This document shows, in pieces, positions 51,369-62,493 of a stretch of 64,000 nt of DNA. The notes below the pieces were generated by a model. The model worked only from the letters and a program-made list of their open reading frames with translations, was not told the origin of the DNA and did not search any database. The position numbers and the translations under genes were made by a program. The DNA comes from Gerris lacustris (Eukaryota > Arthropoda > Insecta > Hemiptera > Gerridae). Location of the stretch: NCBI GenBank assembly GCA_951217055.1, contig OX578282.1, forward strand, positions 71,205,092-71,269,091. The letters are read 5' to 3'. Numbering within the stretch: the first letter of the stretch is position 1; every line of letters begins with the position of its first letter.

Positions 51369-51908
51369 TGACCATACACGGACGCTCTTTATTCATTCCG
51401 GAAATCGCGGCATGTACAAACGGCAGAGGAAAGGAGGAAAGGAAAGAACGGGAAAAGAAAATGTGGAGTAAATTTTAGCCGAAAGTTTTTCCCTTGGTAA
51501 ATCGTGTCATGTGGAAACGGGTGAGGATACGGGAGAGGATAGAATGGCTCGGAAAAATTGGGTCAGATTTTTCGACGAAGGGATTTCTCAAGTGATTGCG
51601 CGGTGCGTTATCATTTGAAAGGAAAAAATCGGTGTATGGGAGAAAACCTTTATTTATCGTGTCATTTGGCCGTCATGGGTTCGCCCACGTGGCATGGAGC
51701 ATGGAGCGAATCCCTTCCTGTTTTCCTCTCGTGTGTTAACGCCCACTAACGCAGATGATAGTCGGAACGACATTTTTCGCGAATCGTTCGTCAAATCATT
51801 TCCCGTATTTTCATGGCGTGTGCTACAGTCCACTAACACACGAGCTTTTAGAAATGATTCGGAAAGACGCCGTGATTTTCGAAATGAAAGACCGTCCGTG
51901 TATGGCCA
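51369..51908. mobile_element. 540-bp inverted-repeat DNA element
   Basis: CTGACCATACACGGACG with ATTCCGGAAATCGCGGC at the left is inverted at the right as GCCGTGATTTTCGAAAT with CGTCCGTGTATGGCCAG. The inside is GC-richer and has repeated GTGTGTTAACGCCCACTAAC-type words. Target duplication not resolved. Confidence 0.65.
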
Positions 51909-52394
51909 GCTAATGTTAGCGAGCCCCTGGGGGTAAGAGGAACCTGCATGCTAAATGGGTGTTCTCTAGGTATTGCCGATCTTGAGATACTGTGATGGTC
52001 TCAGTCAGTGAGTGGTTATATGGGCTTAATTTGTATAGATCATGTTTGTAGCAACAGCAAAACTTTCTCTCCACTAAAGTGTAAACCGCCAATGGGGGTC
52101 TGCAGGTCAAACCAGTAGAAATTTGAAAGAGAAAAAGTCAGTGTTGTTAGTATAGTCAGTGGATTCAGTGTGGTCATTGTAGTCTTGTTTAGTCATTGTA
52201 GTCCTGTTTAGTCATTGTAGTCCTGTTTAGTCATTGTAGTGCTGTTTAGTCATTGTAGTGCTGTTTAGTGAGTGTAGTCAGTGAAGGAGTTAAGACAGAC
52301 ATTGAATGATCTTTTCCCTCATATTTCAATGTAGATGAATTCTAATAGTTGGACTTTTATTGCAAGTCGGCTTTGCAGAAGAATAAGGTACTTC
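51909..52394. other. Unassigned, with a short 19-bp tandem at 52174-52276
   Basis: TCATTGTAGTCCTGTTTAG is repeated about five times with C/G variants. No gene is seen. Confidence 0.6.
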
Positions 52395-52831
52395 GTTTCC
52401 ATGATGTTTAAGTGCGGATTGAATCCGGACTTGAGATTTAACAAGCTAGGTGTTTCCATAAGTAGTTTTGAATCTGTATTCATTGCACCATTCAGCTGAT
52501 ATAAAAAAACAAACTTTTTTTAGGTTTTTGGTAAGGGTTATAAATAGTTTTGTAACCAAGGTTATGTCTCTTGGTTGAGCGGAGGGTGGTGTTTTGACAG
52601 ATTTGACTACAGTTTCTTCAGAAATACGCTAGGGACGCTCACAAATACACTTTGATCATGTCAGGATCGAGTTCTTAGGTGTTTCAATAAAACTTGATCC
52701 TGATACGATCCGACAATTTAGTGTATTTTTATCTGGATCTAAATCTTATTCAATCCGCATTGAATCTAGACTTCTATAGACACTATGGATCTAAAAGCTG
52801 TATTCAACCCGTATTTAAACATCGTGGAAAC
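52395..52831. mobile_element. 437-bp inverted-repeat element beside the upstream exon
   Basis: GTTTCCATGATGTTTAAGTG and CGGATTGAATCCGG at the left are inverted at the right as TTCAACCCG...TTTAAACATCGTGGAAAC. The end is 141 bp from the exon at 52972. Confidence 0.55.
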
Positions 52832-52971
52832 TCAGTAAACGTTACTTTAGTGTTAAGTTTGACGTCACAGCTGGAAAACACTAGTCAGCCGTTTTTTTAC
52901 GTTATAAAAGTTTTAAGATTAGCAATTAAACACTGAACTGTAAGAGGGGACTTAAGAGTAAAGATACTGAC

Positions 52972-53154
52972 CTGGTACAGACTTGCCGAGCTCCAAGTAC
53001 TGTTTGACTGACGGAGATAAGAATCCCGGAGGAACTGATGGCTTGGCAGGATTATTCCTCTCGTCCAGATCCATGTCTTCAGACGAGTCCAACAGATCCG
53101 AGCCCAGTGAGGGAGCTCGCGTCCTCTTCCGAACTTCTCCTTCCTCCGCTCCTC
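52972..53154 (-). CDS. CPAP1-type chitin-binding protein, upstream linker exon
   Basis: This 183-nt exon starts after the acceptor TGTTAACAG and ends at the donor CCAG|GTCAGTATC, entering and leaving in phase 1, so it is a symmetric 61-codon exon. It reads GAEEGEVRKRTRAPSLGSDL, then LDSSEDMDLDERNNPAKPSV and PPGFLSPSVKQYLELGKSVP. This is a low-complexity, charged and proline-rich stretch with KRTR that could be a processing or basic patch. The end YLELGKSVP plus the split glycine joins RPGTDYPVLG of the domain exon, a usual linker-to-domain junction in this family. Exons encoding the signal peptide lie beyond 53154 and are not recognised in the window. Confidence 0.8.
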
Positions 53155-53375
53155 CTGTTAACATAGGCGCATGATGATCATAACATAACATTTAACATTT
53201 AATGATGATCGTTCAGCCTCAAGCATAGTAAAATATAACTGATCCTAGTGACGAACCACTGTCTCGATGGCTCCACTAAAATAAGTCCACGAAATCACGC
53301 GACGTTTCGCTTCTAATTATAAGAGCATCCTTTAAGGGAGTTTACGGTGTTAGTTTGCGTTAACTGGTAAATTAA
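53155..53375. other. Intron DNA, unassigned
   Basis: Upstream intron of the chitin-binding gene. No element is recognised. Confidence 0.4.
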
Positions 53376-53690
53376 GAGCCGGCGTGGCCGTGTCGATTAA
53401 ATTACTTGCCACGTCTGCCCGGCTATCGCTGAATCAAGGGCGGTACAAGGTCGTGGGTTCGATCCCTCGCTGAGATGCTCTGATTTATACGGCTCACTAA
53501 TGTTCACATGGTACTTCCTTTGGCGGTATAGGGTTTGATGTGTGAAATGGCTGGATTCTCTACCACGGGGCTAGGAAAATGGGCTTAAAATATGGCCTAT
53601 AACTGTAGGTTCGAACAAATGGTTCCTCCTCTCCCGTCTACTACACAATATACTTTAAGAGGTCCATTTTAAATTGAATGAATTAGGCTT
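53376..53690 (+). mobile_element. tRNA-derived SINE
   Basis: GAGCCGGCGTGGCCGTGTCG (A-box region 53385-53395), then about 60 bases later GTGGGTTCGATCCCTCGC (B-box 53456-53466), followed by a non-tRNA body ending near TTTAAGAGGTCCATTTT. It is in the opposite orientation to the host gene. Confidence 0.7.
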
Positions 53691-54191
53691 TTCAAGTTTT
53701 AGTTGCAGAAACAACTAAACTTCGCAATAAGTTGTAAAATTATATAAATTTCCAAATCGTTCCGAGATGACTGAGATCAAATTATTTAATTATTATCTTT
53801 GAAAATATACCTGAAGTCACAGGATATAGTGTAAACACAATGCTCTAAGAATTGGGATTTATATGTGTTGGGACAGGTTAATATAATTCCTTACAGTGAT
53901 TGTAAACGGATGGATCCTTGGTTCGATCACCGACGGCAACGTGCATTTTTATCCGTTTTTCTTCCTTTCACTTAAACAATAAAACTATTGAATTTAATTC
54001 TAGTTATAGATTACACGTTTAGGATCAAATCTCAACAAACAAATAAATAAAGGAGTAACAGACAAACAAATAAATGATGAACAAATAAGGAATTGACGAA
54101 ACATATTATAAAGAATTGAGCAAATTTTCAACTCCAAAACTTTGGAGAACTTTGCCCTGATATTTCGGATCTAACCTGCTTAAAATAAAAA
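53691..54191. other. Unassigned, with a second B-box-like scrap at 53920-53945
   Basis: CTTGGTTCGATCACCGACGG looks like the B-box end of another SINE. The rest is AT-rich. Confidence 0.4.
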
Positions 54192-54782
54192 ATCGGTCCG
54201 AGACAACTCAGACGAACTTTCTCATATACAAGTTCATAATTACTTAGCCCAGTGTTTTCCATTTATTAGTTTTCATAGCTACATTTAAATATTATTGAAC
54301 ATTTTATAAAAACTTATCATAAAAATAACTTCTCCCGGGCGGGGAATCGAACCCGGGCTCTCTCCGTCCGCGTTTTAAGCTATTTTTTCAGGAACTAGAT
54401 TTTTCCCAGGAAAACGGATTATATCGTTGGATTCGTATTTAAATGGACTACATTTTAGAATTTGTTAATCAAAATCGTCGGAACCGTTTTCGAGAAATAA
54501 TTTGTTTTCATGCGTTTTTTCAGAGTTTTCGGGAGTCAGCTTCCCCAAATTTGGGGCTAAAATTCATTTCTCGATTTAGCTTTGGGGTATGATTTTTCTG
54601 AACGTGTATACCAAATTTCGTCAAAATCGGCCCAGCAGTATAGCCTCCAGGCGTCTGCACAGACAGACATTTTACAAAAACCACTTTTTTGGACTCAAGG
54701 GACCTCAAAACGCGTAAATCCATCAAAATATCAAAATCGAATTTACTCGCCATTACAATACTTTCTCTTTATATGAGAAAGT
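54192..54782 (-). mobile_element. Repeat family E, copy E3
   Basis: The minus strand runs from ACTTTCTCATATAAAGAGAA to TGAGAAAGTTCGTCTGAGTT and GTCTCGGACCGATT. B-box-like CCCGGGTTCGATTCCCCGCC is at 54338-54357. Confidence 0.75.
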
Positions 54783-55729
54783 AAAAAGCCACACGTGGAA
54801 ACTAACTTTGTGATTATATTTTAAAATATAATGAATATAGTTATGGTTGAGTTAATAAAGGAGCCGCTTGTAGAGGGGAAGTTGATTTGTATGCCGTGCC
54901 GTTATACATTGTTGTATGATACGATACATTTAGTTTTTGCTTTGCTACACACACGAGCAATATACTATATTATTATGTTGGAGTGGCACGACATGGAGAC
55001 CAAGTATATGGTTCATTGGAAGTACAGTACCGTGTGTACTCAGAACCTTGTCTTGTAACCTGCGGCAGTACCAAGTACCCGACGTGTACACTGTACACAA
55101 GACTTAGCTCCGAGTTACTATATACGAAGTTGCTTCACTCGAGTTAAGCAATAAGCTGTCCTGTAGGCCCAACTTCTCGGTACCTTGCTTCCAACTGTGT
55201 GAGCTTTATATTCCTATATAAATTACACATATCCATACTTACATATTACTTGTTTATGTACGCTGCATATGTACCAGTATTATATCATAGAATGGTCATT
55301 TTGTGATGAAGAAAAAAAAATCGATATTGAGATTAAATGAATTTACTACTTTCAGGTATCCCTGACCAAATTTCTATTATTTCTTTAAACCAAAAAAAGT
55401 CATTGTTGCCAATTATATTCAGGCAAATTAAATATAAAATTAGAGAAAAATAGGTCGTATTGAGTATATATTTAGCTTAATGAAGGTAATATATATAATT
55501 GGGAAAGTCTGAGTTTTTCTGTAATTTGAGTGGTTGTACTTGGAATTGTTTGGTTTCGATGGTTTTTGCTAATGAATCTAGTTGGCTTATTAATTCTATT
55601 ATTATTTGATTGACTTTGACATGGATTTATTAATTAGCATTTCTGTTATTTCTGTTTCAGGTATTTTTGGGATCTTTTTACATTTCCTGTGTATTAAGTT
55701 ACTGCCAAGGTATGCTTAATTAAATACTT

Positions 55730-55732
<3 letters not shown>
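54783..55732. other. Unassigned DNA
   Basis: No repeat copy or coding signal is recognised. A short plus frame at 54831-55058 has no family features. Confidence 0.4.
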
Positions 55733-55785
<53 letters not shown>

Positions 55786-55798
55786 TATATATATATAT

Positions 55799-55871
<73 letters not shown>
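55733..55871. repeat. (TA)n microsatellite
   Basis: About 140 bases of TA steps with two TAAAATA interruptions near 55778 and 55799. Confidence 0.97.
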
Positions 55872-55874
<3 letters not shown>

Positions 55875-55944
55875 CTGTGTTAATATATGCTTGGGCTATA
55901 GCGATGCATTTCATAAAATTGATGAGATTTATTTGTCCAATTTT

Positions 55945-56026
55945 TATCCATATAAGAAATTCGATCCTGAGATTTTGATAAATTGACACTTTTCCGTTCT
56001 TATTGTCCCCTGAATCAAAAACATTT
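55945..56026 (+). repeat. Repeat family E fragment
   Basis: AAATTCGATCCTGAGATTTT, TTGACACTTTTCCG and GTCCCCTGAATCAAAAA match the E start region. It is cut off by C5. Confidence 0.5.
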
Positions 56027-56703
56027 TTATCTCCAGTAGGGAAAAAAAGTTATGATTTTGAATTAGTTTAGAGGGACTAAAACAGGTCTTTTCATCCCTT
56101 ACTCAAAAAGTAGGGAGAAAAAGTAAAAGTAGGGCGAAAAAGTAAAGTAGGGCAAAAAAGTAAAGATGACAACTTAATTATTTTATAAATAGTAGAAAAT
56201 GTATGGCTCATGTAATGAAGTTGTCGAAATCAGGTTGGCGGCACTGCGCTTTTTTGACCATGTTTATCTTTGTTTACAACATTATAACCTGCATCTAAAT
56301 AACCTTCTATTTGAGTTTAATGCCAATTCTTATTTGTTTTTAATATTGAATCACTTTTATCTGCTATTAAAAGTGCTAATAATTATTGTTATATATTAAA
56401 ATATTAAATAAAAACTGTGCAATGGACGAAAACGTGAATCTTTTTTCTACTGGAGATAAAATATTGTATGTACCTCGTGAGTAAAGTGCCATTATTCCCC
56501 TCGCGATAATTATCTCCCTCGGCTGCGCCTCGGGAGCTAATTAGAGTTATTCCCTCGGCTGCGCCTCGGGAATTAAAAATTCTAATTGCCTCGGCTTCGC
56601 CTCGGGATTTAGGGACCATGGTTCCTTCGGCTTTGCCTCAAGAACCAACTTTTTCGCTCAGGGAATAATGGCTTACTTTACTCCCTAGGTGCATAAATAA
56701 CTA
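56027..56703 (+). mobile_element. Repeat family C, copy C5 (full length)
   Basis: TTATCTCCAGTAGGG start, internal inverted copy CTACTGGAGATAAAAT near 56445, and a tail with three CCTCGGCTGCGCCTCGGG-type hairpins instead of two. It ends GTGCATAAATAACTA|TT. 677 bp. Confidence 0.75.
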
Positions 56704-56727
56704 TTGTTTTCTTTAACTCTGCTTTTT

Positions 56728-56782
56728 AGGGTCCGTAGGCAAAACCAAGGATCTTTATATTTTCCTGCGTATATGTCTGTCT
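56728..56782 (+). repeat. Repeat family K, copy K1, first part
   Basis: AGGGTCCGTAGGCAAAACCA matches K2 at 62494. It is interrupted by the insertion at 56783-57144 and resumes at 57145. Confidence 0.7.
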
Positions 56783-57144
56783 AGACTCTCTCTCCCAAGA
56801 CTCGCCAAGGAAAGTCTTGGCAGAGGGTAGCCCAGGATAGAAAAGAATGGTCAAGAATTAGTCGAATTAGTAGAATGAATAATAATAATAATAAAAAAAA
56901 AATGTTATCTATATAAAAAAAAAGAAGAAAAGTAATGAATAAAATAAAGAAATTATTGAAATCAAATTTAATAATTAATATATAATGTAAAAAAAAAAAA
57001 AAAAGAGCATGCAACTCTCTGCCCTTCAAGGGCCCACAGCGGACGCTGAATTGTAATATAAGTTAAAAAAGGATAATGTATAGTTTATGTATGTATACTT
57101 TATATGTTTATTTTGTTATTACAATAAATGGATAAAATAAAAAA
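56783..57144 (+). mobile_element. 362-bp 5'-truncated non-LTR retrotransposon insertion
   Basis: The target duplication TATGTCTGTCT is at 56772-56782 and 57145-57155. The first 43 codons (56785-56916) read TLSPKTRQGKSWQRVAQDRK then EWSRISRISRM, the typical C-terminal end of a non-LTR endonuclease-reverse transcriptase ORF. A 3' untranslated region follows, with AATAAA at about 57124 and an A-rich end. It differs from the element at 32745. Confidence 0.85.
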
Positions 57145-57380
57145 TATGTCTGTCTGTTCGTCCGTCCGTCTGTCGCCTGCTTTCACGTTCACGGCTACAC
57201 CTTTCGTCCGATCACTTAGAACCCACATTACATTTTAAAATTGTAGTGAGGTAAAAAATAACTATAAGGTTAATTTTTTTAAGATCGTGTGGGGTATTGT
57301 ATGAAAGGGTACGTCGAGCTTACTACAAAAAAATATAATTTTTGGTTATAAGCTTTGATAGGTCGAGCGTTTGAAGTTGA
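57145..57380 (+). repeat. Repeat family K, copy K1, second part
   Basis: TGTCTGTTCGTCCGTCCG, ACGGCTACACCTTTCGTCCG and GTATGAAAGGGTACGTCGAG match K2. The copy fades before the 18-base C run at 57392-57409. Confidence 0.7.
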
Positions 57381-57499
57381 TGTGAAACGTGCCCCCCCCC
57401 CCCCCCCCCTCTCTATCTCGCTTATGTAAAGTGCAAAACTTACTGAAATTTCTTCGGCCAAAAGTAAGAATACCACTTTTTGAAAAAAATAAAATAAAA

Positions 57500-57912
57500 A
57501 TAATTTAAAGAACTCAGAGGTTGAAATTACTTTGGAGAAACTTTCGACAAACCATCCAAATTTCATAAATATCGGATGAGTACTTTTGAAGATATAAATG
57601 TATGTAATGTTTGTGGGCATGTGGAAGAGAAACAAATGGGCGCTGAAGGTTGAATCTTATATGGGACCAACAATGGGCCAATTATGACCTACCATACAAA
57701 TTTAATAAAAAATCAAATGGTATTTCTAAGATATGTTGGTTCGCCAAAATTGAGCGATATACTGACAGACATACACCGAACCAAATATCTTCTCTAATTG
57801 TTTGAAACGGATTTCTGTTTTGGAATTTTTGAAATCAGAGACCTGAAAAAATTTCGTTCTTCAGAACGTTCACATAGCTTCCCTTACCTTCGGTAAGCTC
57901 GGAAGAAAATAT
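57500..57912 (-). repeat. Repeat family D, copy D9
   Basis: CAAACCATCCAAATTTCATA, ATGGGACCAACAATGGGCCA, CAGAACGTTCACATAGCTTC and TTACCTTCGGTAAGCTCGGA, in minus orientation. Confidence 0.7.
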
Positions 57913-58627
57913 GTATGTATGTATATAATATATTTGAATCGAATCAATTTAAATTTCAACCATGGAACCATATAATTCGGTTCTACGGGAAAAATGTAGA
58001 TTCCGAGACAATGGCCATGGAGAATCAAGGTTGTTTAAATATAATTCATTTTTATGTTAAAAACTTTTTTGGGTTTTTCTTGGAACTGCCGATTTTATTT
58101 GGCTATTTTAATTTGTTTTTCCTTGTTTGCTTACACATGATTCATGGTGATTAGCTGATTAGCATTCACAGCGTCTCAAGGTTTGCCATGGACCACATGG
58201 CCTCCAAAAAACATCTGGGCTATTAAATTTACAAAATAAAACTCGTATTAAGATGTCGACTTGTAATTTGACTTTATTATAGAGTGTGAGCAGACTGCGT
58301 GACTCTCATGCCATTTATATAGAATTTAATTTCTTAAAATTACCATATCAAACTGCCACTTATTGAAAATTAAAAGTAAAATTAAATAATAATTATATGA
58401 AGATATATTATAAGATTTGAAGTTAAACTTAAGTTTGATTTGTTCTTGCTCATAATAGAGAATTATGTAATGTTTTAAAGTTAAGTTATTTGCTAGATAA
58501 TTATGTATTAGGGGGAATTTGAGAATTCTTCTTTATAATTCACTGAGTGAATAGTAGACAGATATCCTGCTGCACTGAGTAAATTCTACAAAATGCACCT
58601 TCAAATAACTACATTTCATTAATTAAC
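57913..58627. other. Unassigned DNA
   Basis: A short plus frame at 57915-58154 and the surrounding sequence show no recognisable feature. Confidence 0.4.
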
Positions 58628-58911
58628 TCGAATTTTGCTTCCGAGCTTACCGAATGTAACGCGGAAGCTATGTGATCGTTCGGTAGGACGAAAATATTTT
58701 ATGTCTCTGATTTCAATAATTCCAAGACAGAAATCCGTTTCAGACATCAGGGAACATTTTTGGTTCCGTGTCTATCGGTCAGTCGCTCAATTGTTATGAA
58801 CCTACATATCTTAGAAACTACGTATATGATTTTAATGAAATTTGAATGGTTATTTGCCCATTGTGTAGTGGTCCTATATAAGTTTTAACCTTGTGTGCCC
58901 ATATTTTTCTT
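58628..58911 (+). repeat. Repeat family D, copy D10
   Basis: GCTTCCGAGCTTACCGAATG to AGTTTTAACCTTGTGTGCCC. E4 replaces the rest. Confidence 0.7.
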
Positions 58912-59224
58912 ATTATTATTGAACATTTCAAAATTTATCATAAAAAAAAACCATCTCCTGGGCGGGGAATCGAACCCGGGCTCTCTCCGTCTGCGTTTTA
59001 AACTTTTTTCTCAGGAACTAGATTTTTCCCGGGAAAACGGCTCATATCGTTAGAATCGTATTTAAATGGGCTACATTATAGACTTTTAATCAAAGTCGTC
59101 GGAACCGTTTTCGAGAAATAATTTTTTTTTCGCGTTTTTTAAGGGTTTTTGGGGCAGCGCCCCCAAATTTGGAGCTAAAAATCGTTTAGCGCTATCACAA
59201 TACTTTCTCTTTATATGAGAAAGT
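58912..59224 (-). mobile_element. Repeat family E, copy E4 (internal deletion)
   Basis: It has B-box-like CCCGGGTTCGATTCCCCGCC (58963-58982) and the ACTTTCTCATATAAAGAGAA end. The gtctg/palindrome middle portion is deleted. Confidence 0.65.
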
Positions 59225-59822
59225 AAAAACTTAGTTATCCTTTGGAATTTTTCATCTCGCATATTTTCTGAGAATGACTGTTCTTCCGCCACATTGTCGT
59301 CATAATGGGTCGATTATGATTGTTAACGAACTCGTTCTATTGAATTATCATTGAAAAAAGCTCAAAGAGAAAAAACTGATTCACTGTTGTCAACTTATCA
59401 GAAATAATAAATGAAATAAATTAACAGCTAAAAGAAAAGAAACATTTAAAATTTGGAGTATTGTAAAATCCTTGTAGAAACAACTAAATTAAAAAAGTCT
59501 TCAAGGTTAGGGAAGAAATCATGTTTTGACCAGAAGAAGACTAAATTGGATCAGCTGACTACAGGAAGAGTTGGGCTAATTGCTGCACCTGATGTAGTTC
59601 TCACTACAGGTGTTCTATTTATTATAAACCTAATTATATTTATATATTACCTTTTCCTTAAACGTTTTTTCTCTCACTTATTTTCCTTTAGGTACTCTTT
59701 TTATACGATATATAGAAGAGATACATCCGAGCCTGTGGCATCGGGCTTAATATTATATATTATTAACTGCATTTATTACTTTTTTGCATCTTTAAATTAT
59801 TATTACACCCAAACTTCAAAAT
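59225..59822. other. Unassigned DNA
   Basis: A plus frame of 139 codons at 59453-59872 has a basic start and a hydrophobic AT-driven middle but no family feature, and it runs into the next element. Confidence 0.4.
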
Positions 59823-60524
59823 CAGGGTGTCCAGCAGCCTTGAATTCCTTGAACTCCTGGAATTATGCTTGAATTTTTAGGATGCTAGAAAAAAAACCTT
59901 GAAATGTGCTTGAATTTTGAAAACATAACAGAAAAACTTAAAATATGCTTGAATTTGAATTTTAAAGACCCTAGGTTGTCTAGAAGTACCAATACATTTT
60001 GATTTTTTTATTATCCGAACCACCCTAAACAACATTAGTTCGGATAATCGATGAGCTACTTTATTTGTATTTCACTTTCTGGGGTACAACTGCTGTAATT
60101 AGGTTGAATTAATACCATTAATATTATAGTAGGCTGGAGGGTTTATTTGGAATGAAAGTCCTTCGAGTGATATTTATTTTTATTTCATCAGAGCTTAGTG
60201 ATCACTGAAGAAGCTCAGGTTCCCATGGTGAAAGCTTTGATGAAATAAAAATATGCAGTCGAAGGACTTTCATTCCAAATAAACCCTTCAGCCTACTATA
60301 ATATTCTACAAGTCCAAAAAATAAAATTCCTTCTATTATAAAAGTAATTAATATCTATTATTTTGCTGAACTCATACTATTTTTCTATAATTCTAAGAAA
60401 TGGTGAATAAATTACTACTTTAATAACTAATCTTAATAAACCCAGCCTTGAATTTTATAAAATTGAGCCTTTAAAACCTTGAAATATGCTTGACTTTTAA
60501 ATTTTAATATTGCTGGACACCCTG
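59823..60524. mobile_element. 702-bp hAT-like non-autonomous element
   Basis: The exact terminal inverted repeats CAGGGTGTCCAGCA and TGCTGGACACCCTG are of the CAGGG/CCCTG type common in hAT elements. Subterminal words CCTTGAATT, ACCTTGAAATATGCTTGA recur in both halves. An 8-bp duplication is not evident. The hairpin MITE 60120-60305 is nested inside. Confidence 0.7.
60120..60305. mobile_element. 186-bp hairpin MITE
   Basis: AATATTATAGTAGGCTG and GGAATGAAAGTCCTTCGA are inverted at the right end as TCGAAGGACTTTCATTCC and CAGCCTACTATAATATT. The inner TATTTTTATTTCATCA also pairs with TGATGAAATAAAAATA, leaving a loop of about 35 bases. Confidence 0.88.
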
Positions 60525-60556
60525 AAAATAAATAGCTAGGGTATGGAAATATGTAA

Positions 60557-61068
60557 AAAAAAAAAAAAAATCGTTCCGAGACAACTCTGACAAACTTTCT
60601 CATATTCAATTTCATAATTATTTAGCCTACCTACTGTTTTCTGTTTATTAGTTTTCGTGTTTATATTAGTGTTTTATGTTTATTAAAATGAATATAACTT
60701 CTCGGCTGGGAATCGAACCCCCAGGAAACGGCTTATATCGTTAAATTCGTATTTAAATGGACTACATTTTAGAATTTTTTAATCAAAATCGTCGGAACTG
60801 TTACAGAGTTTTTGGGGGGTATCGCCCCAAAATATGGAGCTAAAATTAATTTCTCGATTTCGCCTTGGGGTAAAATTTTTCTAAACATTATGCCAAATTT
60901 CATTAAAATCGGTCAAGTAGTTTAGGATCCAGTCGTCTGCGCTGACAGACGACAGATAATTTTTTTAAAAAACACTTCTTTGGAATCAGGGGACCATCCA
61001 AACATGTAAATCCATCATAATCGAATTTTCGCGCCATCGCAATACTTTTTGTCTTCATATGAGAAAGT
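60557..61068 (-). mobile_element. Repeat family E, copy E5
   Basis: The minus strand runs from ACTTTCTCATATGAAGAC to ATGAGAAAGTTTGTCAGAG and TTGTCTCGGAACGATTTTTT. The B-box segment is reduced to GGTTCGATTCCCAGCC. Confidence 0.7.
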
Positions 61069-62066
61069 AATAAAGCATACAACCACTTAAATATATAAAT
61101 AAGTATATGGACGAGGACAACTGTTATAATGTTTTTCATAGTATAGTTTGTAGAGTATTTTAAAGTTGGTCTATTTGGGCGTTATGAAATATTATTTATC
61201 ATACAATAGAATAACTGGTATTGATATTACTGCAACTCAGTGTTGCCTCTTTCCTTTTAGATTCCTTGTGTAACCAAACTATACTTTTATATATTTTAAA
61301 TTATTATTTTCCTGCGTATGTCCGCCTATGTGTTTATTTTTAAGTGTTTTTATTTAATACAGTGTGCGTGTGAGTGTGCTTCACTATCTAGGAGGGGGTA
61401 AAACGGACGAAAAATATGAAAAATACTTTTTAAGTAAAACTGAGCAATATTACTATTTTTGATGCGATTTGAATGAATTTTGGTATGCATGTATGTTATT
61501 TGATGTCAGCATGCTGTTAGATTTCCTTTTTGATGCAGCTTTCTATAGCTTTTCTTTTTCTTACACGATTTAGTTTCCGAGATGTTGATCAAAATAACTA
61601 TGATTTTCCTGCTGGGTATCGTAAATGAAGTTTAAACAATCACCTGATGATTTCTTCTTAAATTTGTTTAAAAATAAAGTAATTAAATTATATATTATAG
61701 AATTTAAATTCGGTCTTGTATATTAGAAAATTTTGTTCCAGTTTGGCGCACCTATAACTTTTTTATTATTTTTTTTTTTTTTTGGTTGGTAAGTGTGAAA
61801 TGTGGAGCATTATTAACCAAGGAGAGGACTGTACGTGTGTGTGTGTATCTGTGAGGTAAAAGTTTGGGGTCAAGTCTGGCGGGGTGAGAGGTCAAGGCGC
61901 CGGCTTGCCCCGCCCTGAACTTTAAGTACCTAGCCCTCTCTGACTTGACTACCACCGCTTCTATCTACTCTAAATGTAATATTAACAACACAGCAAATAT
62001 AAACATTTCATATTAAATTAAATTGGACTTGGGCAATTTGAAAATCTAAACCGAAATTCCGTATTA
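61069..62066. other. Unassigned DNA
   Basis: A T run lies near 61767-61782 and a GT tract at 61837-61848. No gene or repeat copy is recognised. Confidence 0.4.
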
Positions 62067-62493
62067 TTGCTTCCGAGCTTACCGAAGGTAACGGAAGCTG
62101 TGTGATTGTTCCGAAGAACGAAAAAAAATTATGTCTCCGATTTGAAAAATTCCAAGAAGGAAAGCCGTTTCAGACATCAGGGAACATTTTTGGTTCCGTA
62201 TCTGTCTGTCGGTCTGTCGTTCAATTTTTGCGAACCAAATATCTTAAAACCTATAGTCCAATTTTGATGAAATTTGGGTGGTAGGTCATGAGAAGTCCAT
62301 TGTTGGTCCCATAGTCCCATATATATAAGTTTCAACCTTTTGCGCTCATTTGTTTATCTTCCACATGCGCACAAACTATTGCTTCAAAAGTACCTATCTG
62401 ATTTGTATAAAACTTTTATAGTTTATCGATAGTACCCTGCAGATAGCCCCAGATTACTTTGAACCGCCTATGCTCTTTAACTTTTGCTTAATT
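62067..62493 (+). repeat. Repeat family D, copy D11
   Basis: GCTTCCGAGCTTACCGAAGG with TAACGGAAGC (a hairpin start), the GTCTGTCTGTCGGTCTGTCG tract, and AGATAGCCCCAGATTACTTT. It is followed without a gap by K2. Confidence 0.75.

Larger units (their letters stand above)
31029..52971 (-). other. 21.9-kb intron of the chitin-binding gene
   Basis: The donor at the 52972 exon is CCAG|GTCAGTATC, and the acceptor is TTTGCAG before 31028. Both are in phase 1 and rebuild a glycine codon, giving ...KSVP-G-RPGTDY. The intron is filled with repeats described separately. No further exon of this gene is recognised inside it. Confidence 0.8.

Noticed and set aside
59453..59872. 139-codon plus-strand frame as a small gene
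   Set aside because: It has a composition-driven hydrophobic stretch, no recognisable domain, and runs across the left end of a hAT-like element.
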